Assembly: GCA_030618965.1 (NCBI GenBank)
Contig: JAUXCJ010000079.1
Location: forward strand, 1-6,175
Length of the DNA: 6,175 nt
Direction of reading: 5' to 3'
Source: Thiomargarita sp.
GTDB lineage: Bacteria; Pseudomonadota; Gammaproteobacteria; Beggiatoales; Beggiatoaceae
Shown here: piece by piece, positions 1 to 6,175 of the stretch
How positions within the stretch are numbered: position 1 is the first letter of the stretch
Layout of the letters: every line of letters begins with the position of its first letter
Made by a program: the position numbers and the translations under genes
The notes under the pieces: generated by a model
Seen by the model: the letters and a program-made list of their open reading frames with translations, nothing else
Told to the model about the DNA's origin: nothing
Database searches by the model: none

Positions 1-1
1 G

Positions 2-40
2 TATAATCGGAAAGGTTCTTTTGATCCTATTTTAATATAA
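2..40 (+). CDS. C-terminal end of an upstream gene (partial, unidentified)
   Basis: The frame starting at base 2 is open to a TAA at 38-40 and would encode the tail YNRKGSFDPILI. Its stop shares the A with the ATG of the next gene (TAATG), a common arrangement for translationally coupled genes in one operon, and that is the main reason for choosing this frame. The frame starting at base 3 is also open to a TAA at 33-35 (tail IIGKVLLILF), so the choice is not secure. Twelve residues are too few to assign a family. Neighbours suggest another polysaccharide gene, but that is inference only. Confidence 0.4.
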   Translation, partial: YNRKGSFDPILI

Positions 41-1026
41 TGAGAGAGATAAACCATCAACTTTGTGTGGTTATAATTAACTACAAAACTCCAAAATTAG
101 TCCTTGATTGCCTTGAATCATTACTACCAGAATTAACTGATATAGATGCAAAAGTAGTTGTCATTGATAATGCTTCTAATGATGGTTCCATTAAAGTCAT
201 TCAAAACTGGGTGGATAAAAAATTTGCTTCAGATCAAATTGAATTAATTGAATCTGAAGATAATACAGGTTTTTCAGGAGGTAATAATCGTGGCATTAGC
301 TATATTAATGCAGAGTATTATTTATTATTAAATAGCGATACGCTTGTTAGAAAGGATGCTATTTCTTTATTGCTTAATGCAGCAGAAAAAAATAAAACTA
401 TCGGGCTAGTTGGTCCTCGATTGGAGTGGCCTGATGGAACAACTCAGGAAAGTTGTTTTCGATTCCATACGCCAATTAGTGAATTGATTTTATCTGCTAA
501 TACTGGGCCAATAACCAAGTTACTACAAAACTTTAAAGTACCTTATGAAGTGTCTGATAAAGCCAGCTTCTATGATTGGATAAGTTTTGCTTGTGTCCTA
601 GTTAAATCTGAAGTTTTTAAAGAAATAGGTTTGATGGATGATGGTTACTTTATGTATTTTGAAGATGTAGCCTTTGCATACCACGCAAAACAAGCAGGAT
701 GGAAAGTGTTGAATGTACCTAATGCACATATTGTGCATTTGCGAGGAGGAAGCTCACCGGTTAAATCGCAAGCGAAGCTACGTAAACGTTTACCTCGTTA
801 TTATTATGAATCCAGAACACGTTATTTTTACCAAGTTTATGGACAGCTCGGTTTGCTAATGGCGAATATTTTTTGGACTTTAGGTTATGGAGTTTCTACA
901 TTAAGGTCGCTCTTATCTTCTTCTTTTAAACCCAATATTTCAGCTTATCAATGGCTAGATATTTGGACAAATTTTTTCAACCCTTTAAACGCTTATATTC
1001 ATCCTGATCATTATGATAAAACCTGA
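40..1026 (+). CDS. GT2 family glycosyltransferase, WbbL/rhamnosyltransferase-like
   Basis: This is a 328-residue inverting GT-A glycosyltransferase that should move a sugar from a nucleotide donor onto a growing lipid-linked glycan at the cytoplasmic face of the inner membrane. Visible motifs are VVIINYKT near residues 10-17, the nucleotide-binding VIDNAS at 41-46, NTGFSGGNN at 75-83, the DXD-type LLNSD at 96-100, YFEDV at 206-210 with the probable catalytic acidic pair E208/D209, and HLRGGSS at 233-239. That order is typical of the WbbL-like rhamnosyltransferase branch, but donor and acceptor cannot be read from sequence. The C-terminus (about 265-300) is moderately hydrophobic and may touch the membrane. 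An in-frame stop at 22-24 limits the start to this ATG. No Shine-Dalgarno lies at normal spacing (GGAAAGG at 9-15 is 24 nt away), so coupling to the upstream gene through TAATG is likely. The end overlaps the sulfotransferase by 14 nt. Confidence 0.93.
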   Translation: MREINHQLCVVIINYKTPKLVLDCLESLLPELTDIDAKVVVIDNASNDGSIKVIQNWVDKKFASDQIELIESEDNTGFSGGNNRGISYINAEYYLLLNSDTLVRKDAISLLLNAAEKNKTIGLVGPRLEWPDGTTQESCFRFHTPISELILSANTGPITKLLQNFKVPYEVSDKASFYDWISFACVLVKSEVFKEIGLMDDGYFMYFEDVAFAYHAKQAGWKVLNVPNAHIVHLRGGSSPVKSQAKLRKRLPRYYYESRTRYFYQVYGQLGLLMANIFWTLGYGVSTLRSLLSSSFKPNISAYQWLDIWTNFFNPLNAYIHPDHYDKT

Positions 1027-1894
1027 TTTTATTATTATCGGTGCAATGAAAGGTGCAACCAGTACGTTGCACACACAATTGGCAATGCAGTCAGGTATTT
1101 TTATGACTACTCCGAAAGAGCCAAATTATTTTAGTGATGATGCTGAATATGAAAGAGGGGAGCAATGGTATAACTCATTGTTTGATGAAGCTATGGCAGG
1201 TGATCTATGTGGCGAATCAAGCACTCACTATACAAAATTACCAGATTATCCCCTAACAACTAGGCGTATGGCTAAGCGACTTAAAAATCCAAAGCTTATT
1301 TATGTGATGCGTCATCCAGTTGATCGTTTAATTTCACATTATATTCATCAATGGTCTCAGAATGTTATTAAATGTGATATCAATGAGGCGATTGATAAGT
1401 ATGAGGAGCTTACTGCTTATAGTTGTTATGCTAGACAGTTAGCGCCTTTTTTTAAGCAATTTGGACAAAGTAATGTTTTGCCTGTTTTTACCGAAGTAAT
1501 ACGACAAGACCCTCAAAAGCAGCTTGAGCGAGTAGCAGACTTTATTGGTTATCAAGGACAGGTAGAGTGGAAAGAAGATGTAGCAGCACAGAATATATCA
1601 GGCGAAAGAATTAGAGCGTTTAAAGGATATAATTTATTGGTTGAATCAAAGTTAATGACTGTTTTGCGTAGAAATTTAATACCTCAAAGTATAAGAGATA
1701 AAGTAAAAAGTGGGCTAACAATGCAGGAACGTCCTAAAATTGATGCGAATCAACTTAATAAATTGATTGATTTATTTGATCAGGATTTATCTCGGTTAGG
1801 AAATTGTTTCGGGGTTGAGTTATCTTGTGAAAACTATAAGACTATAGTGACTAATCAAAAACTTGACTGGAAATTTGATTTAAATAGTCAGTAA
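1013..1894 (+). CDS. PAPS-dependent sulfotransferase (sulfotransferase domain family)
   Basis: This 293-residue protein should transfer sulfate from PAPS to a hydroxyl or amino group, here probably on a sugar of the polysaccharide or its lipid-linked precursor. The 5'-phosphosulfate loop is at residues 7-19 (IIIGAMKGATSTL, K13 G14 and T16-T18). It is followed by KEPNYFSDD (35-43), typical of the bacterial and heparan-sulfate-type branch, where K35/E36 lie near the active site. GESSTHY occupies 67-73. The 3'-phosphate-binding motif is VMRHPVDRLISHY at 98-110, with R100 and S108 as the expected contacts. Length is normal for a single-domain enzyme and no signal peptide is seen, so it is cytoplasmic. 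The ATG lies inside the end of the preceding glycosyltransferase, with no clear ribosome site, which points to translational coupling. The stop codon sits inside one arm of an inverted repeat. The acceptor is unknown; a protein or lipid acceptor is not excluded. Confidence 0.9.
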   Translation: MIKPDFIIIGAMKGATSTLHTQLAMQSGIFMTTPKEPNYFSDDAEYERGEQWYNSLFDEAMAGDLCGESSTHYTKLPDYPLTTRRMAKRLKNPKLIYVMRHPVDRLISHYIHQWSQNVIKCDINEAIDKYEELTAYSCYARQLAPFFKQFGQSNVLPVFTEVIRQDPQKQLERVADFIGYQGQVEWKEDVAAQNISGERIRAFKGYNLLVESKLMTVLRRNLIPQSIRDKVKSGLTMQERPKIDANQLNKLIDLFDQDLSRLGNCFGVELSCENYKTIVTNQKLDWKFDLNSQ

Positions 1895-1928
1895 TCTATA
1901 TGAAATAGTATGGTGTTGATATAGATTA
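1892..1928. repeat. Perfect 10-bp inverted repeat across the sulfotransferase stop codon
   Basis: TAATCTATAT at 1892-1901 is the exact reverse complement of ATATAGATTA at 1919-1928, with a 17-nt loop. The left arm starts with the TAA stop of the sulfotransferase gene. A related copy of the right arm, CAATAGATTA (8 of 10 identical), lies at 1943-1952, so the left arm could pair with either. The stem is AT-rich and no U-run follows, so it does not look like a standard Rho-independent terminator. It may be an mRNA processing or stability element, a weak attenuator, or a protein-binding site; function is unproven. Confidence 0.5.
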
Positions 1929-1965
1929 TCATCAATTCTTACCAATAGATTAAATAAACAATTTT

Positions 1966-1971
1966 AGGGAG
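1966..1971 (+). promoter_or_regulatory. Ribosome binding site for the second glycosyltransferase
   Basis: AGGGAG lies 12 nt before the ATG at 1984. It is the best Shine-Dalgarno-like sequence ahead of any gene in the window, although the spacing is a little long. It supports independent translation of this gene, unlike the overlapping pair before it. Confidence 0.65.
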
Positions 1972-1983
1972 TGGGTTATATAA

Positions 1984-2973
1984 ATGAATGCTTTAAGGCA
2001 TGGTTTACAGATTGGTGCAGTTGTTATTGGCCGTAATGAGGAACAACGATTAGAGGCTGGACTTGAATCTTTTTTGGGCAATGTTGAGCTTATTATATAT
2101 GTTGACTCGGGTTCTACTGATAATAGTTTGCAACTTGCAAAGTCACTTGATGTAGAAACTATATCTTTAGATATGACAATCCCTTTTACAGCCGCACGAG
2201 CCAGAAATAAAGGAGCAGAATTTCTTTTTGAAAAAAATCCGAATATAAAATATATACAATTTATAGACGGGGATTGTGAAGTTCAAACTGATTGGATTAA
2301 AAAGGCAAGTGAATTTTTAGAAAATAATACTGAATATGCCGTGGTTTGTGGTCGCCGTCGTGAGCGGTATCCAGAAAAATCAGTTTATAATCAATTATGT
2401 GACATTGAATGGAATACACCGATTGGGGATGCACTTGCTTGCGGTGGTGATTTGTTAATTAGATCCGATGCTTTCAAGCAGATTGATGGATATAAAAATC
2501 ATGTAATTGCAGCCGAAGATAATGAAATGTGCTTCAGAATAAGAGAAAAAGGCTGGAAGATTCGGCGAATAGATGAAGAAATGACATTACATGATGCAGC
2601 TATGTATAGTTTTTCACAATGGTGGAAAAGGGCAACAAGAGCTGGTTATGCTTATGCAAATGGTTGTGTACTACATGGAAAATCAAAAGAAAGATACATG
2701 GTCAGAGAAAATATTAGGATTTTGGTATGGGGGATATTTTTGCCTTTATTGATTTTTGTATTAGCTCTGATTAACCCGCTATTTCTTTTATTATCGTTAA
2801 TTTATCCATTACAAATTATCCGAATTGGTTTAACGCGATCTGATGTAGAAAACATAAAGTATTCATGGGCTGCAAGTACAGTTGCAGGGAAGATTCCTGA
2901 AGCAATTGGTTTTCTACGTTTTTGGAGTGACAAACTTAAGAATAGAACCGCTCAGATTATTGAATATAAATGA
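1984..2973 (+). CDS. GT2 family glycosyltransferase with C-terminal membrane hairpin
   Basis: This 329-residue GT-A enzyme probably adds a sugar to a lipid-linked glycan at the inner membrane. The N-terminal nucleotide-binding part shows AVVIGRNEE at 12-20 and YVDSGSTDNS at 39-48. PFTAARARNKGA follows at 67-78, a signature common in this bacterial GT2 group. The metal-binding DXD is FIDGDCE at 93-99 (D95/D97). GGDLLIR is at 154-160, the acidic pair E178/D179 lies in AAEDNEMCFR, and QWWKR at 212-216 resembles the QXXRW-type motif of processive and related GT2 enzymes. Residues about 244-281 form a long hydrophobic stretch, probably two membrane segments turning at the NP at 264-265. The start is set by AGGGAG at 1966-1971. 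It is a different subgroup from the first glycosyltransferase and so probably makes a different linkage. Donor and acceptor are not predictable here. Confidence 0.93.
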   Translation: MNALRHGLQIGAVVIGRNEEQRLEAGLESFLGNVELIIYVDSGSTDNSLQLAKSLDVETISLDMTIPFTAARARNKGAEFLFEKNPNIKYIQFIDGDCEVQTDWIKKASEFLENNTEYAVVCGRRRERYPEKSVYNQLCDIEWNTPIGDALACGGDLLIRSDAFKQIDGYKNHVIAAEDNEMCFRIREKGWKIRRIDEEMTLHDAAMYSFSQWWKRATRAGYAYANGCVLHGKSKERYMVRENIRILVWGIFLPLLIFVLALINPLFLLLSLIYPLQIIRIGLTRSDVENIKYSWAASTVAGKIPEAIGFLRFWSDKLKNRTAQIIEYK

Positions 2974-3069
2974 TTGTAGAACATGATTTATCTTTTGTTT
3001 TCAAAGGTGAGATCACTGTTGCTACTCTAAATATAAATATAAATTTAAAGAATAAAGTTAGAACAATAC

Positions 3070-5193
3070 ATGATAAATAAAACTTTTAAAGTTGGTCTTC
3101 TAGGAGCAGGGTATATTATAGATGTACATGCTAAATCACTCATCAATCAAGATAATGTAGTGATTGTTGCTGTTTGTGACCACTCTGTCGGCAGAGCAGA
3201 AAATGCTGCATTATCATTTAATATCCCTCAAGTTTTTAGCTCTCTTGATGAGATGCTAAAAACAGACTTAGATGCGGTACATATCCTGTTACCTCCTGAT
3301 TTACATTTTGATTGTGCAAAACAAATTATAGAAAGTGGAAAGCATGTTTTTTTAGAAAAGCCAATGGGGACCAGTCAAAAAGAATGTCAGTCATTAGCCG
3401 ATTTAGCTAAAAAACATAATGTTAACGTTGGTGTTAATCATAATTTTGTTTTTCTTTCCTCTTATCAAAAGTTACGTAATGATGTGGCAGAGGGGGTTAT
3501 TGGTAAACTTGATCATGTTAGTATTAATTGGTTTTCAGCTTTACCACAAATTCAGTTTGGTCCCTTTAATATTTGGATGTTACAAAAACCTGAAAATCTG
3601 ATTTTTGAATTAGGGCCACACCTTATCGCATTTTTAGTAGATTTGCTCGGTGTTCCTGATGATTTGCATGTTGATGTATCTTTACCGATTGATTTACCAG
3701 GTAGTAATCGAGTATATCGACACTGGCATATTCATGGTAACTGTGGCAAAACAAGCTTTGATTTAAATTTATCAGTTATTCCGGGCTATACGGATAAGAG
3801 AATTAGTGTACGTGGTCATGCAGCAACAGCAACGTGTTTATTTGATCGGGATATTTATTATGTTGATGAGCCAAGTGGTGCAGGGTTGCTGTTTGATAAT
3901 TTTTTGAGTGTTAAAAGTGTTGCTTGGCAGACGGGTAAGAATAGCCTAATAAACTTATTTAAATCTGTAAAAGGAACTCTGCAAAAATCACCCAATGCTA
4001 ATCCTTTCGGCGAATGTATTAACAAGAGTATTCATACTTTTTATCAAACACTAGAGAATCAACCCGATTTAAGAATGAGTGCCGAATTTGGTGTTGATGT
4101 GATTTCTATTTGTGAAAAAATTGCGGCTCAAGCAGTTTTTGAATCCAGTGATAAAAAAAATGAACAATGGAAGGTTTTGCCCGTATTAAAAACTCCGACG
4201 GTATTAGTACTAGGTGGATCTGGGTTTATTGGTCGTTATTTAGTTAAAGCATTGACTGAAAAAGGTTTGGGCGTAAGGGTTGTGACTCGTGGTATGGGCT
4301 CTGCAAATATTGCACTTAAAGGATTGCCAGTTGAGTTAATTCAAGGTAATTTAGCCAGTGCTAATTTTATGGTTAAAGCGCTAGAAGGGATTGAAGTGGT
4401 CTACCATTTGGCTAAATCAGATGGAGATAATTGGGCTAATTACTACAAACATGATGTATTGGTCACTCAAAATATCGCTGAGCGAGCTTTAGCTAAAGGC
4501 GTAAAACGGTTTATCTATACTGGAACTATTGACTCGTATTATTCGGCAGATTCAACTGAAGTGATTACCATGGATACGCCCGTTGATTCAAAAATTACAA
4601 GTCGAAATCATTATGCAAGATCTAAAGCAACGTGCGAAGCTTTGTTAATGGATTTGTATAATGACAAGGGGTTGCCATTAGTTATTTTTCGTCCTGGTAT
4701 TGTTATTGGTAAAGGTTGTCCGCCTGCTCACTGGGGGGTCGGTATGTTCCAATCAGAGACGCGCATGCAATTTTGGGGAAACGGTGAAAACAAATTACCA
4801 CTGGTTTTAGTCGAAGATGTTGCTAGTGCATTGGCGCTAGGATTTGATAAACCAAATATTGAAGGTAAAACATTTTTGTTAACTGATGGTCCTTTCCTAA
4901 GTGGTAAGGAATATGTAGATATTGTTTCTGAAGAAATTGGGACTAAAATACGCAGTGAACCGACTTCTATTTTAAAATTCTATTTGATAGATATTGTAAA
5001 AGAAGCTGCCAAACATTTAATTTATCACCCTAATAAAAGAGTGCCAAGTTTTCGGGATTGGGATTCAAGAAGTCATCGAGCTCAATATGATAGTTCAAAG
5101 ACCCAAGATATTTTAGGATGGAAGCCAGCTGGTACTCGTGACTTGATTATTAAGAAAGGTGTCATTGATGCTGCTCGTGAGTATTTTCGTTGA
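3070..5193 (+). CDS. Fusion of Gfo/Idh/MocA oxidoreductase and NAD-dependent epimerase/dehydratase (extended SDR)
   Basis: This 707-residue cytoplasmic protein joins two complete NAD(P)-dependent sugar-modifying enzymes. Residues 1 to about 357 are a Gfo/Idh/MocA dehydrogenase. They include the Rossmann loop GLLGAGYI (9-16), the EKP signature (E96-K97-P98), GVNHNF (121-126), and ELGPHLIAFLVDLLG (180-194), whose H184 fits the family's conserved catalytic histidine position. After a short polar linker (about 358-376), residues 377-707 are an extended SDR. These show the cofactor loop GGSGFIG (382-388), YTGTIDSYY (483-491) with T486 at the usual Ser/Thr position, the catalytic YARSK (Y515, K519), FRPGIVIG, a VEDVA segment, and an epimerase-type C-terminal ILGWKP. 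No stop or frame change separates the halves. The upstream in-frame stop at 3046-3048 leaves 3070 as the only ATG; no good ribosome site precedes it. Substrate is unknown. Oxidation by one domain and reduction or epimerisation by the other on the same sugar nucleotide is a plausible inference. Confidence 0.92.
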   Translation: MINKTFKVGLLGAGYIIDVHAKSLINQDNVVIVAVCDHSVGRAENAALSFNIPQVFSSLDEMLKTDLDAVHILLPPDLHFDCAKQIIESGKHVFLEKPMGTSQKECQSLADLAKKHNVNVGVNHNFVFLSSYQKLRNDVAEGVIGKLDHVSINWFSALPQIQFGPFNIWMLQKPENLIFELGPHLIAFLVDLLGVPDDLHVDVSLPIDLPGSNRVYRHWHIHGNCGKTSFDLNLSVIPGYTDKRISVRGHAATATCLFDRDIYYVDEPSGAGLLFDNFLSVKSVAWQTGKNSLINLFKSVKGTLQKSPNANPFGECINKSIHTFYQTLENQPDLRMSAEFGVDVISICEKIAAQAVFESSDKKNEQWKVLPVLKTPTVLVLGGSGFIGRYLVKALTEKGLGVRVVTRGMGSANIALKGLPVELIQGNLASANFMVKALEGIEVVYHLAKSDGDNWANYYKHDVLVTQNIAERALAKGVKRFIYTGTIDSYYSADSTEVITMDTPVDSKITSRNHYARSKATCEALLMDLYNDKGLPLVIFRPGIVIGKGCPPAHWGVGMFQSETRMQFWGNGENKLPLVLVEDVASALALGFDKPNIEGKTFLLTDGPFLSGKEYVDIVSEEIGTKIRSEPTSILKFYLIDIVKEAAKHLIYHPNKRVPSFRDWDSRSHRAQYDSSKTQDILGWKPAGTRDLIIKKGVIDAAREYFR
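4153..4160 (+). repeat. A8 homopolymer at the domain junction of the fusion gene
   Basis: Eight A residues encode K362, K363 and part of N364, in the linker between the oxidoreductase and SDR domains. Adding one A would put TGA immediately after three lysine codons; losing one would reach a TAA after about ten codons. Either slip would release a free oxidoreductase domain. The tract itself is directly visible; any slippage is conjecture, and A-runs also occur by chance in AT-rich DNA. Confidence 0.6.
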
Positions 5194-5209
5194 TTGAAAT
5201 GGTGCGGTT

Positions 5210-5696
5210 ATGGTTTCATCAGTAACGCCAGATTGGTCGCGTGAAGAAAAAAAGTTTTTTCCATGGTCACCGTCTCGTTCTTTATTAGCAAGTATTCGTT
5301 GTTATCAAATTTATAATAACCGTGGAGGGTTTTGGGTTGTTTTAAAAAAACTGACTATCTTACGTCACCATTTTTGGAGCGTAGTGACAGGTGCTGATAT
5401 CCCTTTGAATTGCCAGTTAGATGGAGGGTTATTGTTACCTCACCCAAATGGTATTGTAATACATCCTTATGTCAGGATTGGTCCTAACTGTTTAATATTT
5501 CAACAGGTAATTATTGGAGCTTCTTTTAAAAAAGGAGTTCCTATTATTGGGGGGGCATGTTGATATTGGTGCAGGGGCTAAAATACTTGGAGCTATAGTC
5601 GTTGGAGATAATGTGCTGATTGGTGCTAATACTGTAGTACTTCAAAATGTACCAAATGATAAAACTGCTATTGGAATACCTGCAAAAAATATTTAA
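5210..5696 (+). pseudogene. Serine acetyltransferase-like hexapeptide acetyltransferase, frameshifted
   Basis: The first part (5210-5563) encodes 117 residues ending GVPIIGGAC. Reading continues naturally in another frame from CAT at 5556 as HVDIGAGAKILGAIVV to the TAA at 5694-5696. Removing one G from the G7 run at 5549-5555 restores a single 161-residue protein of normal layout for this family: a short helical N-terminus (about 1-58), then a left-handed beta-helix with repeated (I/V)G turns and the C-terminal GIPAKNI. D63 (ADIP) and H78 (LPHPNG) match the Asp/His catalytic pair of CysE-type enzymes. The later serine-contacting His of CysE (in RHP) is replaced by GVP at 109-111, as in acetyltransferases of polysaccharide loci, so the acceptor may be a sugar rather than serine. 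The ATG lies 16 nt after the preceding stop; only the weak GGTGCGG precedes it. Whether this is a true mutation, phase variation or a sequencing error cannot be decided here. Confidence 0.85.
5549..5555 (+). repeat. G7 homopolymer causing the acetyltransferase frameshift
   Basis: Seven G residues lie exactly where the reading frame of the acetyltransferase changes. Six would give Ile-Ile-Gly-Gly-His-Val in frame. Poly-G runs are known slippage sites in replication and also frequent sites of read error. Confidence 0.85.
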
Positions 5697-5770
5697 CGAT
5701 ATAAGTAATAAATTATTTTCTGGGAAAGAAATCATGTCGTCATATTTAAGATAAATAACGGATAAATACA

Positions 5771-6175
5771 ATGCATGTTTTGGTATTAGGTGGGACTGGT
5801 TTCATTGGCTCCCATATTGTTGATAGATTAATTTTCAATAATTACAGAGTGAGAGTAATCGACCGTACAGTAAAACAATACAATATAAATCCTTCTACCT
5901 CTGTTGAATATATTCAAGCCAGTTATGGAGACCCATTAATTTTATCTGAAGCACTTATTGGAATTGATCTTGTTATCCATGCGGTGAGTAGCACAATACC
6001 AAGTACTTCCAACCTCAACCCTATTGAAGATATACAGTCAAACTTAGTCAACACTGTCACATTGCTTCAAGCGATGCTAAAAACTGGTGTGAAAAAAATT
6101 ATATTTCTTTCTTCAGGTGGGACAATTTATGGAACGCCTTTTACCCTACCTATCTCTGAAAATGCCTCTAAAAAC
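5771..6175 (+). CDS. NAD-dependent epimerase/dehydratase, extended SDR (partial, 3' end missing)
   Basis: An open frame from ATG 5771 runs to the window edge, giving 135 residues of a protein whose family usually has about 300-340. The N-terminus MHVLVLGGTGFIGSHIV holds the NAD-binding GxxGxxG (G7, G10, G13). VRVIDR (27-32) ends the second beta strand, where NAD-preferring enzymes carry an acidic residue (D31). DLVIHAVS (66-73) and NLVNTVTLLQA (91-101) are typical of UDP-sugar epimerases, and FLSSGGTIYG (112-121) carries the catalytic Ser region. The YxxxK motif should lie just past the end. This pattern is that of UDP-glucose/UDP-GlcNAc 4-epimerase-like enzymes, but the exact reaction cannot be told from half a protein. 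AACGGA at 5757-5762, 8 nt before the ATG, is a modest ribosome site. It is related to, but distinct from, the SDR half of the upstream fusion. Confidence 0.88.
   Translation, partial: MHVLVLGGTGFIGSHIVDRLIFNNYRVRVIDRTVKQYNINPSTSVEYIQASYGDPLILSEALIGIDLVIHAVSSTIPSTSNLNPIEDIQSNLVNTVTLLQAMLKTGVKKIIFLSSGGTIYGTPFTLPISENASKN

Noticed and set aside
1916..1945. Promoter with TTGATA (1916-1921) as -35 box
   Set aside because: At 17-18 bp spacing the -10 position reads TTACCA or TACCAA, a poor match, and the -35 overlaps the inverted repeat arm.
2983..3030. 15-codon open frame (MIYLLFSKVRSLLLL) in the gap before the fusion gene
   Set aside because: It has no Shine-Dalgarno and no known counterpart, and its length is expected by chance. 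A leader peptide cannot be excluded but nothing supports it.
3032..3043. Tandem TATAAA as a -10 box upstream of the fusion gene
   Set aside because: No acceptable -35 sequence lies 16-18 bp upstream, and such hexamers are expected in AT-rich gaps.
3419..3601. 60-residue + strand open frame inside the fusion gene
   Set aside because: It is an out-of-frame shadow of the Gfo/Idh domain; its hydrophobic look comes from T-rich codons read in another frame.
5532..5560. Programmed +1 ribosomal frameshift stimulated by AAGGAG at 5532-5537
   Set aside because: The SD-like sequence is 11 nt before the G-run, unlike the very close spacing used in the prfB-type +1 shift, and no slow stop codon lies at the shift site. 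A homopolymer length change is the simpler explanation.
5514..5696. Separate small gene starting at TTG 5514
   Set aside because: The residues before the G-run make no family sense in this frame, while those after it continue the acetyltransferase beta-helix. It is the second piece of one broken gene.
3070..5696. UDP-2,3-diaminosugar pathway (WbpB/E/D/I-like) from dehydrogenase, acetyltransferase and epimerase together
   Set aside because: No PLP-dependent aminotransferase is in the window, and the acetyltransferase resembles serine acetyltransferase-like enzymes more than WbpD.
5544..5771. 75-residue open frame on the minus strand
   Set aside because: It lies antisense over the end of the acetyltransferase and the following gap, has no recognisable motif or ribosome site, and looks like chance opening in AT-rich DNA.

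Overview
The window is an AT-rich stretch of a bacterial polysaccharide-biosynthesis cluster. All recognisable genes lie on the + strand. It encodes two GT2 glycosyltransferases, a sulfotransferase, a large oxidoreductase-epimerase fusion, a frameshifted hexapeptide-repeat acetyltransferase, and the start of a second sugar-nucleotide epimerase. Low GC and general protein style would fit a gammaproteobacterium, possibly marine or sulfur-associated because of the sulfotransferase. No taxonomic marker is present, so this is a weak inference.

Layout. Positions 2-40 probably hold the last codons of an upstream gene, whose TAA overlaps the ATG of the first glycosyltransferase (40-1026). That gene overlaps the sulfotransferase (1013-1894) by 14 nt. 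After an 89-nt gap carrying a perfect 10-bp inverted repeat comes a membrane-associated GT2 enzyme (1984-2973). A 96-nt gap follows, then the 707-residue Gfo/Idh/MocA plus extended-SDR fusion (3070-5193). Sixteen nt later is an acetyltransferase of the serine acetyltransferase-like type (5210-5696), broken by one extra G in a G7 run. The last gene (5771 to the window edge) is an NAD-dependent epimerase/dehydratase cut by the end of the sequence.

Working together (inference): the epimerase/oxidoreductase proteins would make or remodel an activated sugar, the two GT2 enzymes would add sugars to a lipid-linked repeat unit at the cytoplasmic face, and the sulfotransferase and acetyltransferase would decorate the glycan. 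The product would be an exopolysaccharide, capsule or O-antigen-like glycan, possibly sulfated. No polymerase, flippase, exporter or initiating transferase lies inside the window, so the assembly route cannot be stated.

No tRNA, rRNA, CRISPR array, insertion sequence or convincing Rho-independent terminator was seen. No gene-free stretch exceeds 100 bases. The most notable items are the fusion protein, the homopolymer frameshift, and an A8 tract exactly at the junction of the two fused domains.
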